Origin: Iris pallida
Lineage: Eukaryota; Streptophyta; Magnoliopsida; Asparagales; Iridaceae
Assembly (NCBI GenBank): GCA_029216955.1
Contig: JANAVB010002199.1
Span: 10,276,271-10,340,270, forward strand
DNA length: 64,000 nt
Direction: 5' to 3'
In this document: positions 12,495-23,516 of the stretch, piece after piece
Layout of the letters: the number at the start of each line of letters is the position of its first letter
How positions within the stretch are numbered: position 1 is the stretch's first letter
The notes under the pieces: model-generated
What the model was told of the DNA's origin: nothing
What the model saw: only the letters and a program-made list of their open reading frames with translations
Databases searched by the model: none
Position numbers and translations under genes: made by a program

Positions 12495-13080
12495 AATCTG
12501 GCCGCATATGACCATTCTAGCCACATGAGACCAATTGGACCGCATGGGACCAATCAGCTGGCCGTATGGGACTAATCTGGCCGTATAAGAACATTCTGGC
12601 CGCATGAGACCATTTTGAGTCGCATGGGACCAATCAGCTGGCCGCATGGGACTAATCTGGCCGCATGGGACTAATCTGGCTGTATAAGACCATTCTGGCC
12701 GCATGCGACCAATTGGGGCGTATGGGACCAATCAGCTGGCCGCATAGGACTAATCTGGCCGCATAAGACCATTCTGGCCGCATGAGACCATTTTGAGCCG
12801 TATGGGACCAATCAGCTGGCCGTATGGGACTAATCTGGCCGCGTGGGACTAATCTGGCCGCATAAGACCATTTTGGCCGCATGAAACCATTTTGAGCCGC
12901 ATGGGACCAATCAGCTGGCCGTATGGGACTAACTGGTCGCATAAGACCATTCTGGCCGTATGAGACCATTTGAGCTGCATGAGACCAATCAGCTGGCTTC
13001 ATGGGACTAATATGGCCGCATGAGACCATTTTGAGCCGCATGAGACCAATCGGGCCACATGGGACCACTCTGGGCTGCAT
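12495..13080 (+). repeat. Tandem array of GGCCGCATG units with 178-base higher-order period
   Basis: About 28 units of about 20 bases, each like GGCCGCATGGGACCAATCA. The marker CAATCAGCTGG occurs at 12551, 12631, 12729, 12809, 12908 and 12986, so spacing alternates near 80 and 98 bases and the true period is 177-179. It sits inside A's LTR. Long open frames read across it on the minus strand only because the unit lacks stops there. Confidence 0.9.
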
Positions 13081-13526
13081 GACAATTCATGCGCCCTGGC
13101 CACATAGCCTTCCATCAGCCCCTTGTATTCTTTGCCATGTTAGTTGCCTTATTTTAATAGCCCTTCTGTAACTTAGAATTCTTTTGATTATAATGCTAGT
13201 ACCATGTTAATTTTGAACTTCTCAATGAACATGACAAGATATGTTATATGGATTATCATGATACTACTCGATAGTGGCCTGTTAAGGCGCACCTTTGACA
13301 AGTAACACGTAACAAGTAACATGACATGATTGTGGCCCGTCGTGGCGCACTCTTGACAAGTAAGCTTGACATGTAATCTTGAATGCTGTTGCGACGGCTA
13401 TCTCGACTTGCTAGTAAATTCTCATCATGACACCGTGGGTGATTGTATTGAATGTGCTTTTATAAGCTACTAGTCTTGTCTCACATCATGTCTAGGACAT
13501 ATATCCCTGGTTACTTCGGTCAGGGA

Positions 13527-14364
13527 TGATTGCCATTGATTGTAAAAGAACAGAACAATTATCGGAGGACTGAACTTAGACTCACAATACAAACTCGCTT
13601 GTACAAAGAAAGCCTAGGGACGAAAACCTAGGTACAACAATCTAAATACAATTGTTTATTTTAAATTCTGGGGGGTGACGGTAGAGGCTCGGGAAAGCGA
13701 CGGCAGCTCTGCCTTACTCCTTGGACGATCGGGTGCAGCCTTGGCTCTGTAGAAGAACTGTTTGGAGTTGATGAAGAAATGCTCTCATTTCAATTTCTCT
13801 CTGACTCTCTGGATCCGAGGGGGGTGTGCTCTCTCTCTCTCTGCTCTCCGCTCCCTGCTCTCTATATCTCTCTCCGTCGTATCTCTTGCAAGGGAATGGA
13901 ACCTTGCTATTTATCAGAGTGGGGGGCATCATTAGGGTTTGCAATGATTGTCCATTATTAAAAGTCGGCGGTTAAGGATCAATGAATCTGGGCCGCTCAT
14001 AATAGATTTGAGCAATTAATGTGATTGCATCAAATCTCTGTGGGCAATTAATGATGATTGCCATAAATCCTCATGATTATGCCAAGCTCGGATCTCCTGC
14101 CACGTGTTCAATTTGATTGATTATAAATGATCTGATTTGATCTCAGTAATTATGAGGATGGCACTAAACCTGATTATTAGGATTTGTTGATGAATCTTGC
14201 CACGTATCCCACTATTATTAGGCTGATAGCTGTAGGGACGCTGACAGAACCGTGAGCCACTTAGGAAATTTGAGCCGCATGAGGATTGCCCCCCACTGAG
14301 CCGCATAAGGCTGACCACGTGTCAAGGCTGCTTGGGAGTGGCCTATGAACATTTGAACCGCATG
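13527..14364 (-). repeat. Element C 3' LTR, distal part
   Basis: Aligns with the first part of 57713-59015. The LTR was split by B at the GCATG duplication (14360-14364 and 32934-32938). Its minus-strand TATA box is changed in this copy (TATCA instead of TATAA near 13916), whereas the 5' LTR copy is intact. Octamer CATGCGGC-type sites begin near 14270. Confidence 0.9.
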
Positions 14365-14564
14365 TGTAGAAGCATAGAATTTCACAACCAGAAAGCCCAT
14401 GCGCTAGGCATTATATGCGCCAGAACTCAGACAGCTAATCAAATAAGCCATAGACATTCGAAGAAGGACTTTTTATATATATATAAAAGTCTATTACATG
14501 TCTAGAAAAGGTTGTACAAAGGAAAATTTCTACAAAGGAAGGATCCTAGATCTACAGCCAACAG

Positions 14565-14690
14565 CCACCATGCGCCTTCCAGATAGGCGCAGCAACCACC
14601 ATGCGCCTTCCAGATAGGCGCAGCAACCACCATGCGCCTTCCAGATAGGCGCAGCAACCACCATGCGCCTTCTGATAGGCGCAAGCAGTC
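14565..14690 (+). repeat. 31-base hairpin repeat in B LTR, four copies
   Basis: Each unit has TGCGCC, a nine-base spacer, then GGCGCA, so it can fold as a six-pair hairpin. Units start at 14571, 14602, 14633 and 14664. The array recurs in the 3' LTR (about 30795-30920) and in F (about 61179-61310). Confidence 0.9.
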
Positions 14691-15359
14691 ACCATGCGCT
14701 GTCAGCCAGGTACAGCAGATGTCATGCGCCTCCAGCCAGGCGCATCCTACCATCTCTTCAGCAGCTCAGTTATGTGCATCCAGCTCAGTTATGTGCATCC
14801 CTTCAGCAGCTCAGTTATGTGTAACTCTTCCAACCAGGCTCCCCTGGCCGAGCAGAGCCCAGTTATGTGTCGCTCTTCCAGCCAGGCTCACCTGATAAGT
14901 GCTTCGCCAAGCAAAGCATTTAACCCTCTGGCTGGAACCAAGGAAGAGAAGAGCACCGCAAATGCTGTGGCCAGGGGAGGCTTCGAAAGAGCCTCCAAAG
15001 ACCAAGGAAGACCGTGATCGAAATCATGGCACAAGGAGCTTTCAACACAATCAAAGTGGGCGGCACCCACTTTGAAGGAAGAGAGAGCCTAGCACCACCA
15101 TTCCGATCTACGGCTCTTCCGGAACAACGGAGACGAGGCCCGAACATCCCTATCTTTGGATGCAACAGGCACCTTCCGCCTGCCTCAGAAGCCCTCGACT
15201 CCGTCTTTTGGATGTAACAGTCACCTTCAAGTGCATCGAAGACAACACGACGTCTCATCTTCACCCTCGGGAGCACTTCGTCAACAGAATGCACCCGCAT
15301 ATCCAAGTTCATGTTGGAAGTACGTGAGGGAACGAGGAGCAAACCTTCTCTCCATGCCA

Positions 15360-15368
15360 CTATTTATA
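15360..15368 (-). promoter_or_regulatory. Antisense TATA box in B 5' LTR
   Basis: TATAAATAG on the minus strand. The same string is kept at 31584-31592 in the 3' LTR and 61920-61928 in F. Whether it is used is unknown. Confidence 0.4.
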
Positions 15369-16390
15369 GGCCGAGCAAATCAAACCCATACGCCAAGTGG
15401 ATGACTCTCCGAATTCTGTGCAATAAATTTGTATTAAATGGATGAACCGGACGCCTCGAATTCAGCCAAACGGCTATTTATAGCACTCGAGGAGCGAGAC
15501 AGCCGCATCATTAAAGGACATGTCGGATGCGCCAGCCAAACAGTGCATCACACGGATGCGCCCTCCAGCATCAGGCGCATCACACAGACGCGCCCTACAG
15601 TACCCGGCGTATCACAGAGGATGCGCCCCCCTCACATCTCCATGCCGAGTGGAACACCAACCAATGTGCCTACTCAGCTGTCCATCGAACGTCACAAACA
15701 TTAAATGCTGAACTGACACCAGAGTCGGCAGCACGCTTTCCAAAGTCTGAACAGTTGACAGCTTTTTCAGAGAACGAAGCGTCGGCAACGTCAGCATCAT
15801 CATGACTCTATTCCGACGGCTACTGCCACGTGGCCATCCGTATGCGCCTCTACGGCCATGCGTCCAAATTGCCATGCGCCTCTACGGCCATACGTCCAAA
15901 CCAGCATGCGCCTCAAAAGCCATGCGCCTCAGACCCTTCACTGATCCCTAAAGACAGAAGAAGAGTCTCCAGTTGAAGCTTTGCATGCGCCTCAAAAGCC
16001 ATGCGCCCCAGACTGATCTCTGATCCCGAAAGACAGAAGGAAGGTCACCTGCATGCGCCTCAAAAGCCATGCGCCCTAAATGGTTTGTAACTCCTAAAGG
16101 TTATGAGCTACAGCCTCCTCCTGCGCCCAGATCTAAGGCACAGCTCACCAGATCACTACCCCCCCAAATCCGAGATCTTCAAGCCATGTGTCCTTTGACT
16201 CAACTCGTCCAAGATTTCAGCAACATAAAGATCTTCTCCTCTGCTACGTGTCGGCTCACAACAGCAGTATGAAGAGTTCAACCTCCCAATCAGGGCACAT
16301 CATCCGTGCGCCCCCATCAGCAACTTCCACGTGGCATCCCCATACACCGGCGCATCCTACATGCGCGCATGAGCAGCCAGCCTGCAAAAC

Positions 16391-16399
16391 TATAAATAG
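16391..16399 (+). promoter_or_regulatory. TATA box of B 5' LTR
   Basis: TATAAATAG about 310 bases before the LTR end, kept at 32616-32624 and, with one change, at 62920-62928 in F. Likely the main promoter of the element. Confidence 0.65.
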
Positions 16400-16697
16400 A
16401 GGGATCTTCTCCTTCACACACACACAGAATCCATAACGAACATATAAGGAATCATCAGAGAGGCAGATACAGACACTCAACGTCTTCCTCCTCTCAGCAA
16501 GCTCCAGCACCCAGAGCAATCCACACCTTCAGAGAACCGATAACCGTCGTCAGCCCGTCAATGGAGTCAACGCATTACCACTCGCTCCATTGGCACTAAG
16601 GACCCAGCTTAAACAAAAGTGTACTCCTAGGACTATATCTAAGCCCTCATTGTAACACTGTTCTGTTTGTATTAAAGTTTTCAATCAAACAATTTTA

Positions 16698-19190
16698 ATA
16701 GCAAACAAGCTGGCGACTCTGCTGGGGACTTCTTTCTCCTCTTCCGAGAAAGTCGTGTCACAGGCCGACGACGTGAAGGTGGGCTCCTCCCAAAAGATGC
16801 TGGTCGTGCGCCTCAATCAACAGGCGTACGAGGAGTTCATTTCTGAAGGAAGTGCGAGTCCTTCGAAGCGGCTACCAAAGCCGAAGAAGATCCGTACGGC
16901 CTGGGTGCGCAAGGTCGACGCCTCGGGCACCACCACTGAAGGGGATGCAGCAATCCAGCCTTCCCTTCCTGCTGACGTTCTCAGCAACCAAGGTGCGCCC
17001 GCCGATGCAGCGCATCTCTTGGGGAAGCGTGCGGCCGACCACGTTCCCTAGCTATCTCCCTCTCAGGCGAGGAAGATACGTCGACGGAGCAGGGGCGCAG
17101 CCAATGCCCCGCGCATCACCTCTGATGCGTCACAAAAAGCCTTTGTCTTTGATAGACTCACTCGCTGTAATGGCGAGAAGAATTTGGATGCTGAGTACTA
17201 TGCGCCCCAGCGGGCTGGTACGAAGAAATCCAAGGCGGCACGGGCCATGCACCACAAACGTGCTATGCCAGCAGCCGGCCAGAGGCACGCACTCGTCATC
17301 ATGCACGCTGCCGATGGCAAGCTGTACAAGGTTGACTCAAGTGCTTCTGCACCAACAACGAGTCGATCTTCAAAGTCCTCATCTCGCTTGGGCGCATCTA
17401 CTGCATGCACAACCAAGTCGAGAGAGGCAAACTCAGTGGTCTTGAACTCCCGCGCCTCCTCTGGTTGTGCGTTTGAGGTTCGTTCAAGTCACTTCAAATG
17501 TTGTGGTTCCCCCACTACTGATCGTGATGCCTGCTTGGTATTAGATCGGGGGGCGCAGCACTCACCTGACCACCCCGGCCTTTGGCCTTGCCATACGTCT
17601 GAAGGGGGTGTGAAGGCACCACTCTCCTCCAACGACCTACGTAACATGATCACTCACAAGCGCCGGTCAGGAGAGTCGACCAACAAGCACGATGTGCCTC
17701 TTACGGGGCATACTTGTGCGGTGGTCACCATCAACTGCTGTTGCAAGGCGGCAGCTCCACCAAGACAGTCGGTCTTCCAACGACTGCAATCATCGACACC
17801 TCTCCGACGTCGCCTTGGGACGAAGGTGTCAGCTGAAAAGGAGCCAAAAGTTGCTTCATGCAACGTGGTCTCCAACTCCTCATCAATTCGGAAGACGACT
17901 GCCAATTCCTCGTCTTCATCCAAAAGCCAACCGAGGAAAACCAAGGCAGCTGTCTCGACCTCTGGAGTGTTTGAAGGCACTCGATCGAGGAAGAAATCCT
18001 TGGAGGAAGCTGGGGGTAGCCAGACCCTTGTTGAGCCTCCTTCCGAAGACGAAGATGTCCAAAGCACAGCTGCGGCGGATCTTCATCATCAAGGCGAGAT
18101 TACTCTTCCTGAAGCCCCTCAAAATGAGGATGTCCTCCAGGACACTGCCGGGGGTAGTTCTGGAAACGAAGAGGTCCTTCAAGACGGAGCTGAGGGCAAG
18201 CAGACCCTTGCAAATGTGCCTATTGGAGATGAACTCCAGAATGTGGCTGGGGGTGGCCCAACACCAGGAGAAGTGACTCCCCCGCATGAGAGTGAGGCCG
18301 AAAGCGAAGCCTCAACCAATCCATCCACTCCTGGCCGTGTCAGGATAGTATACATGGCTGAGGATGATGTCGAGTCTGATGCGCCGTCACAGGACATAGT
18401 CCAGCGCATAGACTCATTGGAGGGAGGACTCAAAACCCTCTCTGCCTCTATGCAAGTACTGACCCAAGCAATGTTTGAGATGCGGTCAGCCTTGATCAGG
18501 ACACCTTCAACTGGTCCTGACCCAGGAGCTAATGGGCAGTCGAGTGTGCCCCTCCAACGGGCGCCCTCAGATACAGAAGCACCTCGGACCTCGGAGCCCT
18601 CAAACGCTCCAATCCAGATGGTACCTCCTTCCCCGACTCCTAGCTCTACGGAGGATGTGGTCGAAATGATCAAAGACCTGCGGGAGCGCTTCGAGTCCAA
18701 GAACAGGCAAGAGGAACGCCAGAAAATGGGCATTCCCCAGCCTTATCCCCTCGAGTGGAACAAGGTAGTTTATCCCCCGAAGTATAAACCACAAACACTC
18801 ACACCATACGATGGGAAGGACTCTCCGCGACGGTACCTAACGTACTTCCAGTCACAAACAGGGCATCTTCCGAAGGAGGACGCGCTCCTCACCAGTATCT
18901 TTGTCGGGGCCCTGAAAGGAGTGGCGTATGACTGGTACTGCAGCCTCCCCGACAATTCCATATCGTCCTTCGACGACCTGATGCACCTCTTCCTCGACCG
19001 CTTCTACGACGGCGGGAAGGACATGACGATGGCGTCTCTCATAGAGATACGTCAGAAGGAGAAGGAAACGGTTCGGGCCTTCATCGAACGCTTCCGACAG
19101 GCTTGCTTCAGGCTACCTCCAGGCATGCCAGAACATGCGCTCCTCTCCGCTTGCAGCATGAACATGTTGCCTGCAGTAAAGCTCTAGCTC
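16698..19190 (+). pseudogene. gag: Element B gag leader and gag domain, with stops
   Basis: One frame runs without shift from 16698. The start codon position is ATA in this 5' LTR copy but ATG in the 3' LTR and F. The leader (16755-18690) is basic, serine-rich and later acidic, and has no known domain. A TAG at 17049 interrupts it; F has CAG there, so it is a point change. The conserved gag domain spans about 18720-19190 and ends at a TAG at 19185, after which the frame continues. Gag would form the virus-like particle. The leader shares text with the leader of C, including an ADGKLY stretch and the LREAI/LRNMI block. Confidence 0.85.
16711..16728 (+). other. Element B primer binding site (tRNA-Arg type)
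   Basis: TGGCGACTCTGCTGGGGA, three bases after the LTR. From memory its complement matches the 3' end of a plant tRNA-Arg with one mismatch, and Arg primers are known for Tat/Ogre elements. It lies within the translated frame. Confidence 0.65.
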
Positions 19191-21140
19191 AACTCTACTC
19201 CCCCTCCTGACTGGAGCTCCCTGATCATCGAAGCTGAAGCTGCAGAAAAGAAGGCGGCCAATGCACGTCTTCTGGGTGTCAGCTTCCCCGCCTTTGACGA
19301 TAAGGGGAAAAAGTCCGCAGCTAATAGCTCTGGACGAGAAGCAAAGGGGAAACAGGCATTGACTGTTAATGCCTCAAAAGGCGCATCTGTGCCTACTCAG
19401 AAGCCTCCACTGGCACCGAGACCCAAGGAGGTTTATTCATTCAATGATGACGACACCCTGCAACTTTTCGAGATACTGAAGCAGGGTGACAAGATCAAGC
19501 TACCGGATCCAAAGCGGCCCGATGAAGTTGGAAAAGTGGACAACCCAAGGTACTGTCACTACCATCGGTTTGTCGGACACCCGACCAAGGACTGCTACGT
19601 CCTCAAGAATTACATCCAGCGCATGATCAATGTGGATGTAATCTTCGTCGACTATAAAGAGAAGACGGTGTCGGCCAATATGGTTTCGCTTCAGTTCGGC
19701 ACCTTGCCGCCAACTACCACACAAGATGGCGTCGTCCCCATCCCTAAGGCGACAATGGAGGTGGTAAACTTACCACCTACTCGTGACAATGTGAATGGAC
19801 TCACCCCGCTCACCACATCTCGAGGAGAGGTCCTCTGGGTTCACCCCGACCTCGTCTCCGAGGTGACTCAATCGGAGGTACGCCCTACCTCCAAATCAAA
19901 AGACAGGAAGATCAAGTCTTGCCGCACAGTCTCTTCTTCAACAGAAGAGGCACTTCCAGTGCAAACACGTGCACAACAGAACTCCCAATCCGGTGAAGCC
20001 GCCGCAGAGGTGGTGCCTCCTAGCACCATCCCTGAGGAGGGTCCATCTAAGCCCTCAGCAGCCAATAAGCAGAAGCAGGTGGAGGCCCATTTTGACAGAC
20101 CTCTACGGAAGGAGAATGCTTCGGGGCTGTCCAAGCCTCACAACTTCGACATTCTGAGACAATTAGCCAGTACACCTGCGCGCCTGTCTTTGTTCGAGCT
20201 CCTGCGTCTTTCTAAAGATTCCCGAGAAGCTCTCTGCGAAGCTCTGAAGGACGCTGAATCCTTTCTCAGCCAGGTCAAGCAGCCTGAAGACCTCCCAACT
20301 ACTTGTGCGCACTGTCATTGCACGGATGAAGTTATCCCAAACATAATTTTCACCCAACAAGACATGCTGCTCAAGTATCATCGACATAACCGACCGCTGT
20401 ATTACACAGGGTACATTGGCTCGGTCAAGGTGAGCCGGATTCAGATCGATCCTGGGTCTTCCCTAAGCATCATCCCGAAGGCGCTGTTATCTAAGCTGGG
20501 GATCCCGATGTACCGGCTGGCGCCCTCCAATACAACCATCAGTGGCTTCAATGCTAGCAAGAGCGAGCCACTGGGCAAGATCCGACTGAAGTGCCCTATT
20601 GGCAGCCTCAAAACTGAGGTGACTTGTTATGTGGTAGATGCCAAAGTCAACTACAACATCCTGCTCGGTCGACCATGGCTACACGAGTACATGGTGGTGC
20701 CCTCCACGCTCCACCAATGCATGAAGTATGTATCCACTAATGGCGTCATCCGGACGGAGTTTGCAGACATCGATCCTTTCAAAGGGATTAAAGCCTACTT
20801 CACCGATTCCGACTTGTACAAGCCCATTGACGAGGAGGAAGCCAACGACGCTGATGATGAGGCAGAGACGGCAACAGAGCCGGACATGGAGCCTGAGACG
20901 ACTCCCGACGCCCCTTTGAAAATCCGACTGAAGGGGAAACCACCCCAGAAGGCGCCTCCAATGAGCATCAAGCTATCAGGGAGAGCGCCGGCTCGCGAAG
21001 CACCCCTGAAGATACGCCTCAAGGGAAAGCCACCTCAAACATCGGCTCCCCTGGTGGCAAAATTACAAGGGAAGGCACCACTCACCGGAGGCGCAGCCGA
21101 GGCGCCTCTCAAAGTGCGTCTCAAGGGCAAGCCGCCGTAG
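19188..21140 (+). pseudogene. pro: Element B nucleocapsid, protease and repeat linker
   Basis: Same frame as gag. A Tat-type finger of the form C-x2-H with GH and a final Cys lies at about 19552-19595 and would bind RNA. The protease has the active-site string DPGSS around 20449-20463, with Pro where most retropepsins have Ser or Thr, and the YNILLGRPW motif near 20655. C has the same DPGSS, so it is a family trait. From 20908 to 21137 the chain repeats PLKIRLKGKPP-like units about every 18 residues, rich in Lys and Pro. A TAG at 21138 follows, then the frame continues into RT. Confidence 0.85.
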
Positions 21141-23516
21141 TCATCCAAGGTATCAGAGAAGGCTCATATAACCCTCTCAGACCCCAAAGCTGTGTTGGAC
21201 TCTCCTAGTCCGCCCCTAGTTCTTACAGACGAGGAGCTTGGTGATTATATCTCGGCTGACGTAGAGGCACCCTCCTTTGACAATGTAATCCCACGGGATA
21301 AGATCTCGTATTTTATCAATAATAGAGTGTCTTTTAATTATTCTTGTCTTCCACACTGGAATGCCATGTATACATTAGACAACGCTCTTCGGTCGTTGCA
21401 AACACAAATAACGACCGTCTACCATAATCGAGTAGTCCCGTCTCAAGGAGTCTTCATAGTCCCTCCACGGAGCCGAGACCAAGGCACCATCATCTCGGGC
21501 AAAGTCGAGTGTCATCGGGACCTCCCGTCAATTGAGCCCAAACCTGATACCGGCAGAGTACAAGTCTATCGATACACGGATACGGCAAAGCACATCTACG
21601 ACCTGAAAAGCAACAAAGGCTTAAACTACGGCAAGGGTCGGCATCTCCCTGTCCGGCTTTCGATGCCCAATGGAAAGCTACAGGACTATTATAATCGGAC
21701 TGGACGAGGGTTAGGCTATGTCACGCCGCCATCAACCCCAGAGAGTTCAGATGCAGAAGACATAGAACATTTCCACTCGTCCGAAGCATCGACTTGGGAT
21801 TCCGATGCCAGTATCGGATCAATCTTCAGAAAAGTGCTGTCAGCTAACATGACATCAGCACAACCTCAAAAAGGTGAAGGCGAAGACCAAGCGCCAGAAC
21901 CCTTCGAAGAAGAACCCTGGGCCCAACGCCTAGGGGAACAATGGGAATCTCGTTTTGAGCTTCGTGAACCTCCCACCGAAGACGAAGTCGAGCAGATCGA
22001 CCTCGGGGAGGGGTCTTCTTCCAAACCCATCTTCATCAGTAAAAGCCTAGAAGGAGAAGATCGAGAATCTTTAATCCAACTGGCTAAAGAGTATATCGAC
22101 GTCTTCGCCTGGAGCTATGAAGACATGCCGGGACTCGATCCACAGATCGCAATGCATAGGTTGAACATCTTACCTGATGCCAAACCTATCAAACAACAGC
22201 AGCGACGCTTCCGTCCGGACATCATGAATGCCATCGATCAGGAGGTAGACAAACTCTTGACCAGCGGCTTCATCCGTGAGGAACAACACCCGGATTGGGT
22301 AGCCAACGTCGTTCCTGTCACCAAGAAGAACGGGAAGATACGAGTCTGTATCGACTTCAGGGATCTCAACTCTGCTTGCCCGAAGGACGAATTCCCGCTT
22401 CCAATCACTGATGTGATGATCGACAACACATGTGGCTTTGAGCGCATGTCCTTCATGGACGGGTATTCAGGCTACAATCAAATCAAGATGTTCCCCGATG
22501 ACGCAAAACACACGTCATTCAGGACTCCAAAGGGTGTTTTTTGCTACACAGTAATGCCCTTCGGCTTGAAGAACGCCGGTGCGACATACCAGCGAGCTAT
22601 GAGCACCATCTTCCGTCAACATCTTCGCAAGACGGTCGAATGCTATGTTGACGACATCGCAGTCAAGAGCCGCCTCAAAGGAGATCACCTTCAGGACCTG
22701 AAGACGGTCTTCGATCTCATGCGGGCACATCAACTCAAAATGAACCCCGCTAAATCCTTTCTGGGGGTTTCTAGCGGCAAATTCTTGGGCTTTGTCATCA
22801 CAGCGAAAGGCATTCATGTTGATCCTGAGAAGACCAAAGCCATCCTCAACATGGACCCTCCGAAGAACCTTCGAGAACTTCGGGGCCTACAGGGACGTCT
22901 GGCATATATCTGGAGGTTCATAGCAAACCCCTCCGGTAGATGTCAACCCTTTACTCAGCTCATGAAGAAGGGAGTCTCTTACGTCTGGACAGAGGAGTGC
23001 CAAAAGGCTTTCGACGACATCAAGGCTTACTTAACAAGCCCACCAGTCCTGGTAGCGCCAGTCGTCGGCAAACCATTTCTCCTCTACGTCCGTGCCATGG
23101 ATCATTCTCTTGGCGCTCTGCTGGCTCAAAACAGCGATACAGGCTTCGAGCAAGCAATCTACTACCTCAGTCGAACACTCATGGGGGCCGAACACCGGTA
23201 CAACCCCGTCGAAAAGGAGTGCTTGGCTTTGGTGTTTGCCATCTAGAAGACTCGTCATTATGTCTCGGGTCAGACAATTCATGTCATTTCCCGAGTCAAT
23301 CCGCTCAGAGTCCTCATGACAAAGCCAGGATCATTGAACTCCCGGCTGGCTACATGGGCGATCTTGCTAACACCGTACAACATGGTGTTTGTGCCACAAA
23401 AAGCTGTTAAGGGTCAAGCTCTGGCTGACTTTTTAGCTGCACACCCCATCCCAGAATCTTCAAAACTCTATGAAGATATCCCGGATGAGGTCTAAGAATC
23501 CAACGTCACCGAAGGA
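21141..23516 (+). pseudogene. pol: Element B reverse transcriptase and first RNase H
   Basis: The frame is continuous with protease. A linker of about 300 residues precedes RT. The catalytic YVDD is at 22644-22655 and the other RT motifs are intact. RNase H follows at about 23000-23480; its first catalytic Asp is not evident (the segment reads LLYVRAMDHS), which is common in Tat elements that carry a second RNase H. A TAG at 23244 and a TAA at 23493 break the frame; C has a sense codon at the first. Confidence 0.88.

Larger units (their letters stand above)
11863..13526 (+). repeat. Element A 3' LTR, left part
   Basis: Begins TGTCACCTCCG right after the pre-LTR block. Element C interrupts it at 13527; the rest resumes at 59021. 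Together the two parts make an LTR of about 2.9 kb. It holds a TATA box (12073-12078) and a tandem array (12495-13080). The duplication AGGGA lies at 13522-13526 and again at 59016-59020. Confidence 0.85.
14365..16707 (+). repeat. Element B 5' LTR
   Basis: Begins TGTAGAAGCAT and ends GCAAACA. It contains a 31-base hairpin array (14565-14690), many CATGCGCC octamers (14560-16090), an antisense TATA box (15360-15368), and a sense TATA box (16391-16399). The three bases that should be the polyprotein start ATG near its end read ATA here (16698-16700). Confidence 0.95.

Noticed and set aside
12447..13080. Long minus-strand frames with repeated MRP/AAR text
   Set aside because: Translation of a tandem DNA array; the array, not a protein, explains it.
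12495..13080. CRISPR-like array
   Set aside because: Units are contiguous with no unique spacers, inside a plant LTR.
13714..13961. Short frames in the C LTR leader
   Set aside because: Not kept in the other LTR copy at 57905-58150.
14502..14753. Repetitive minus-strand frame in the B LTR and its copy at 30777-30977
   Set aside because: It is the 31-base hairpin array read in a stop-free frame.
16711..16728. A tRNA gene at the LTR junction
   Set aside because: Only the 18-base primer complement is present, with no cloverleaf.
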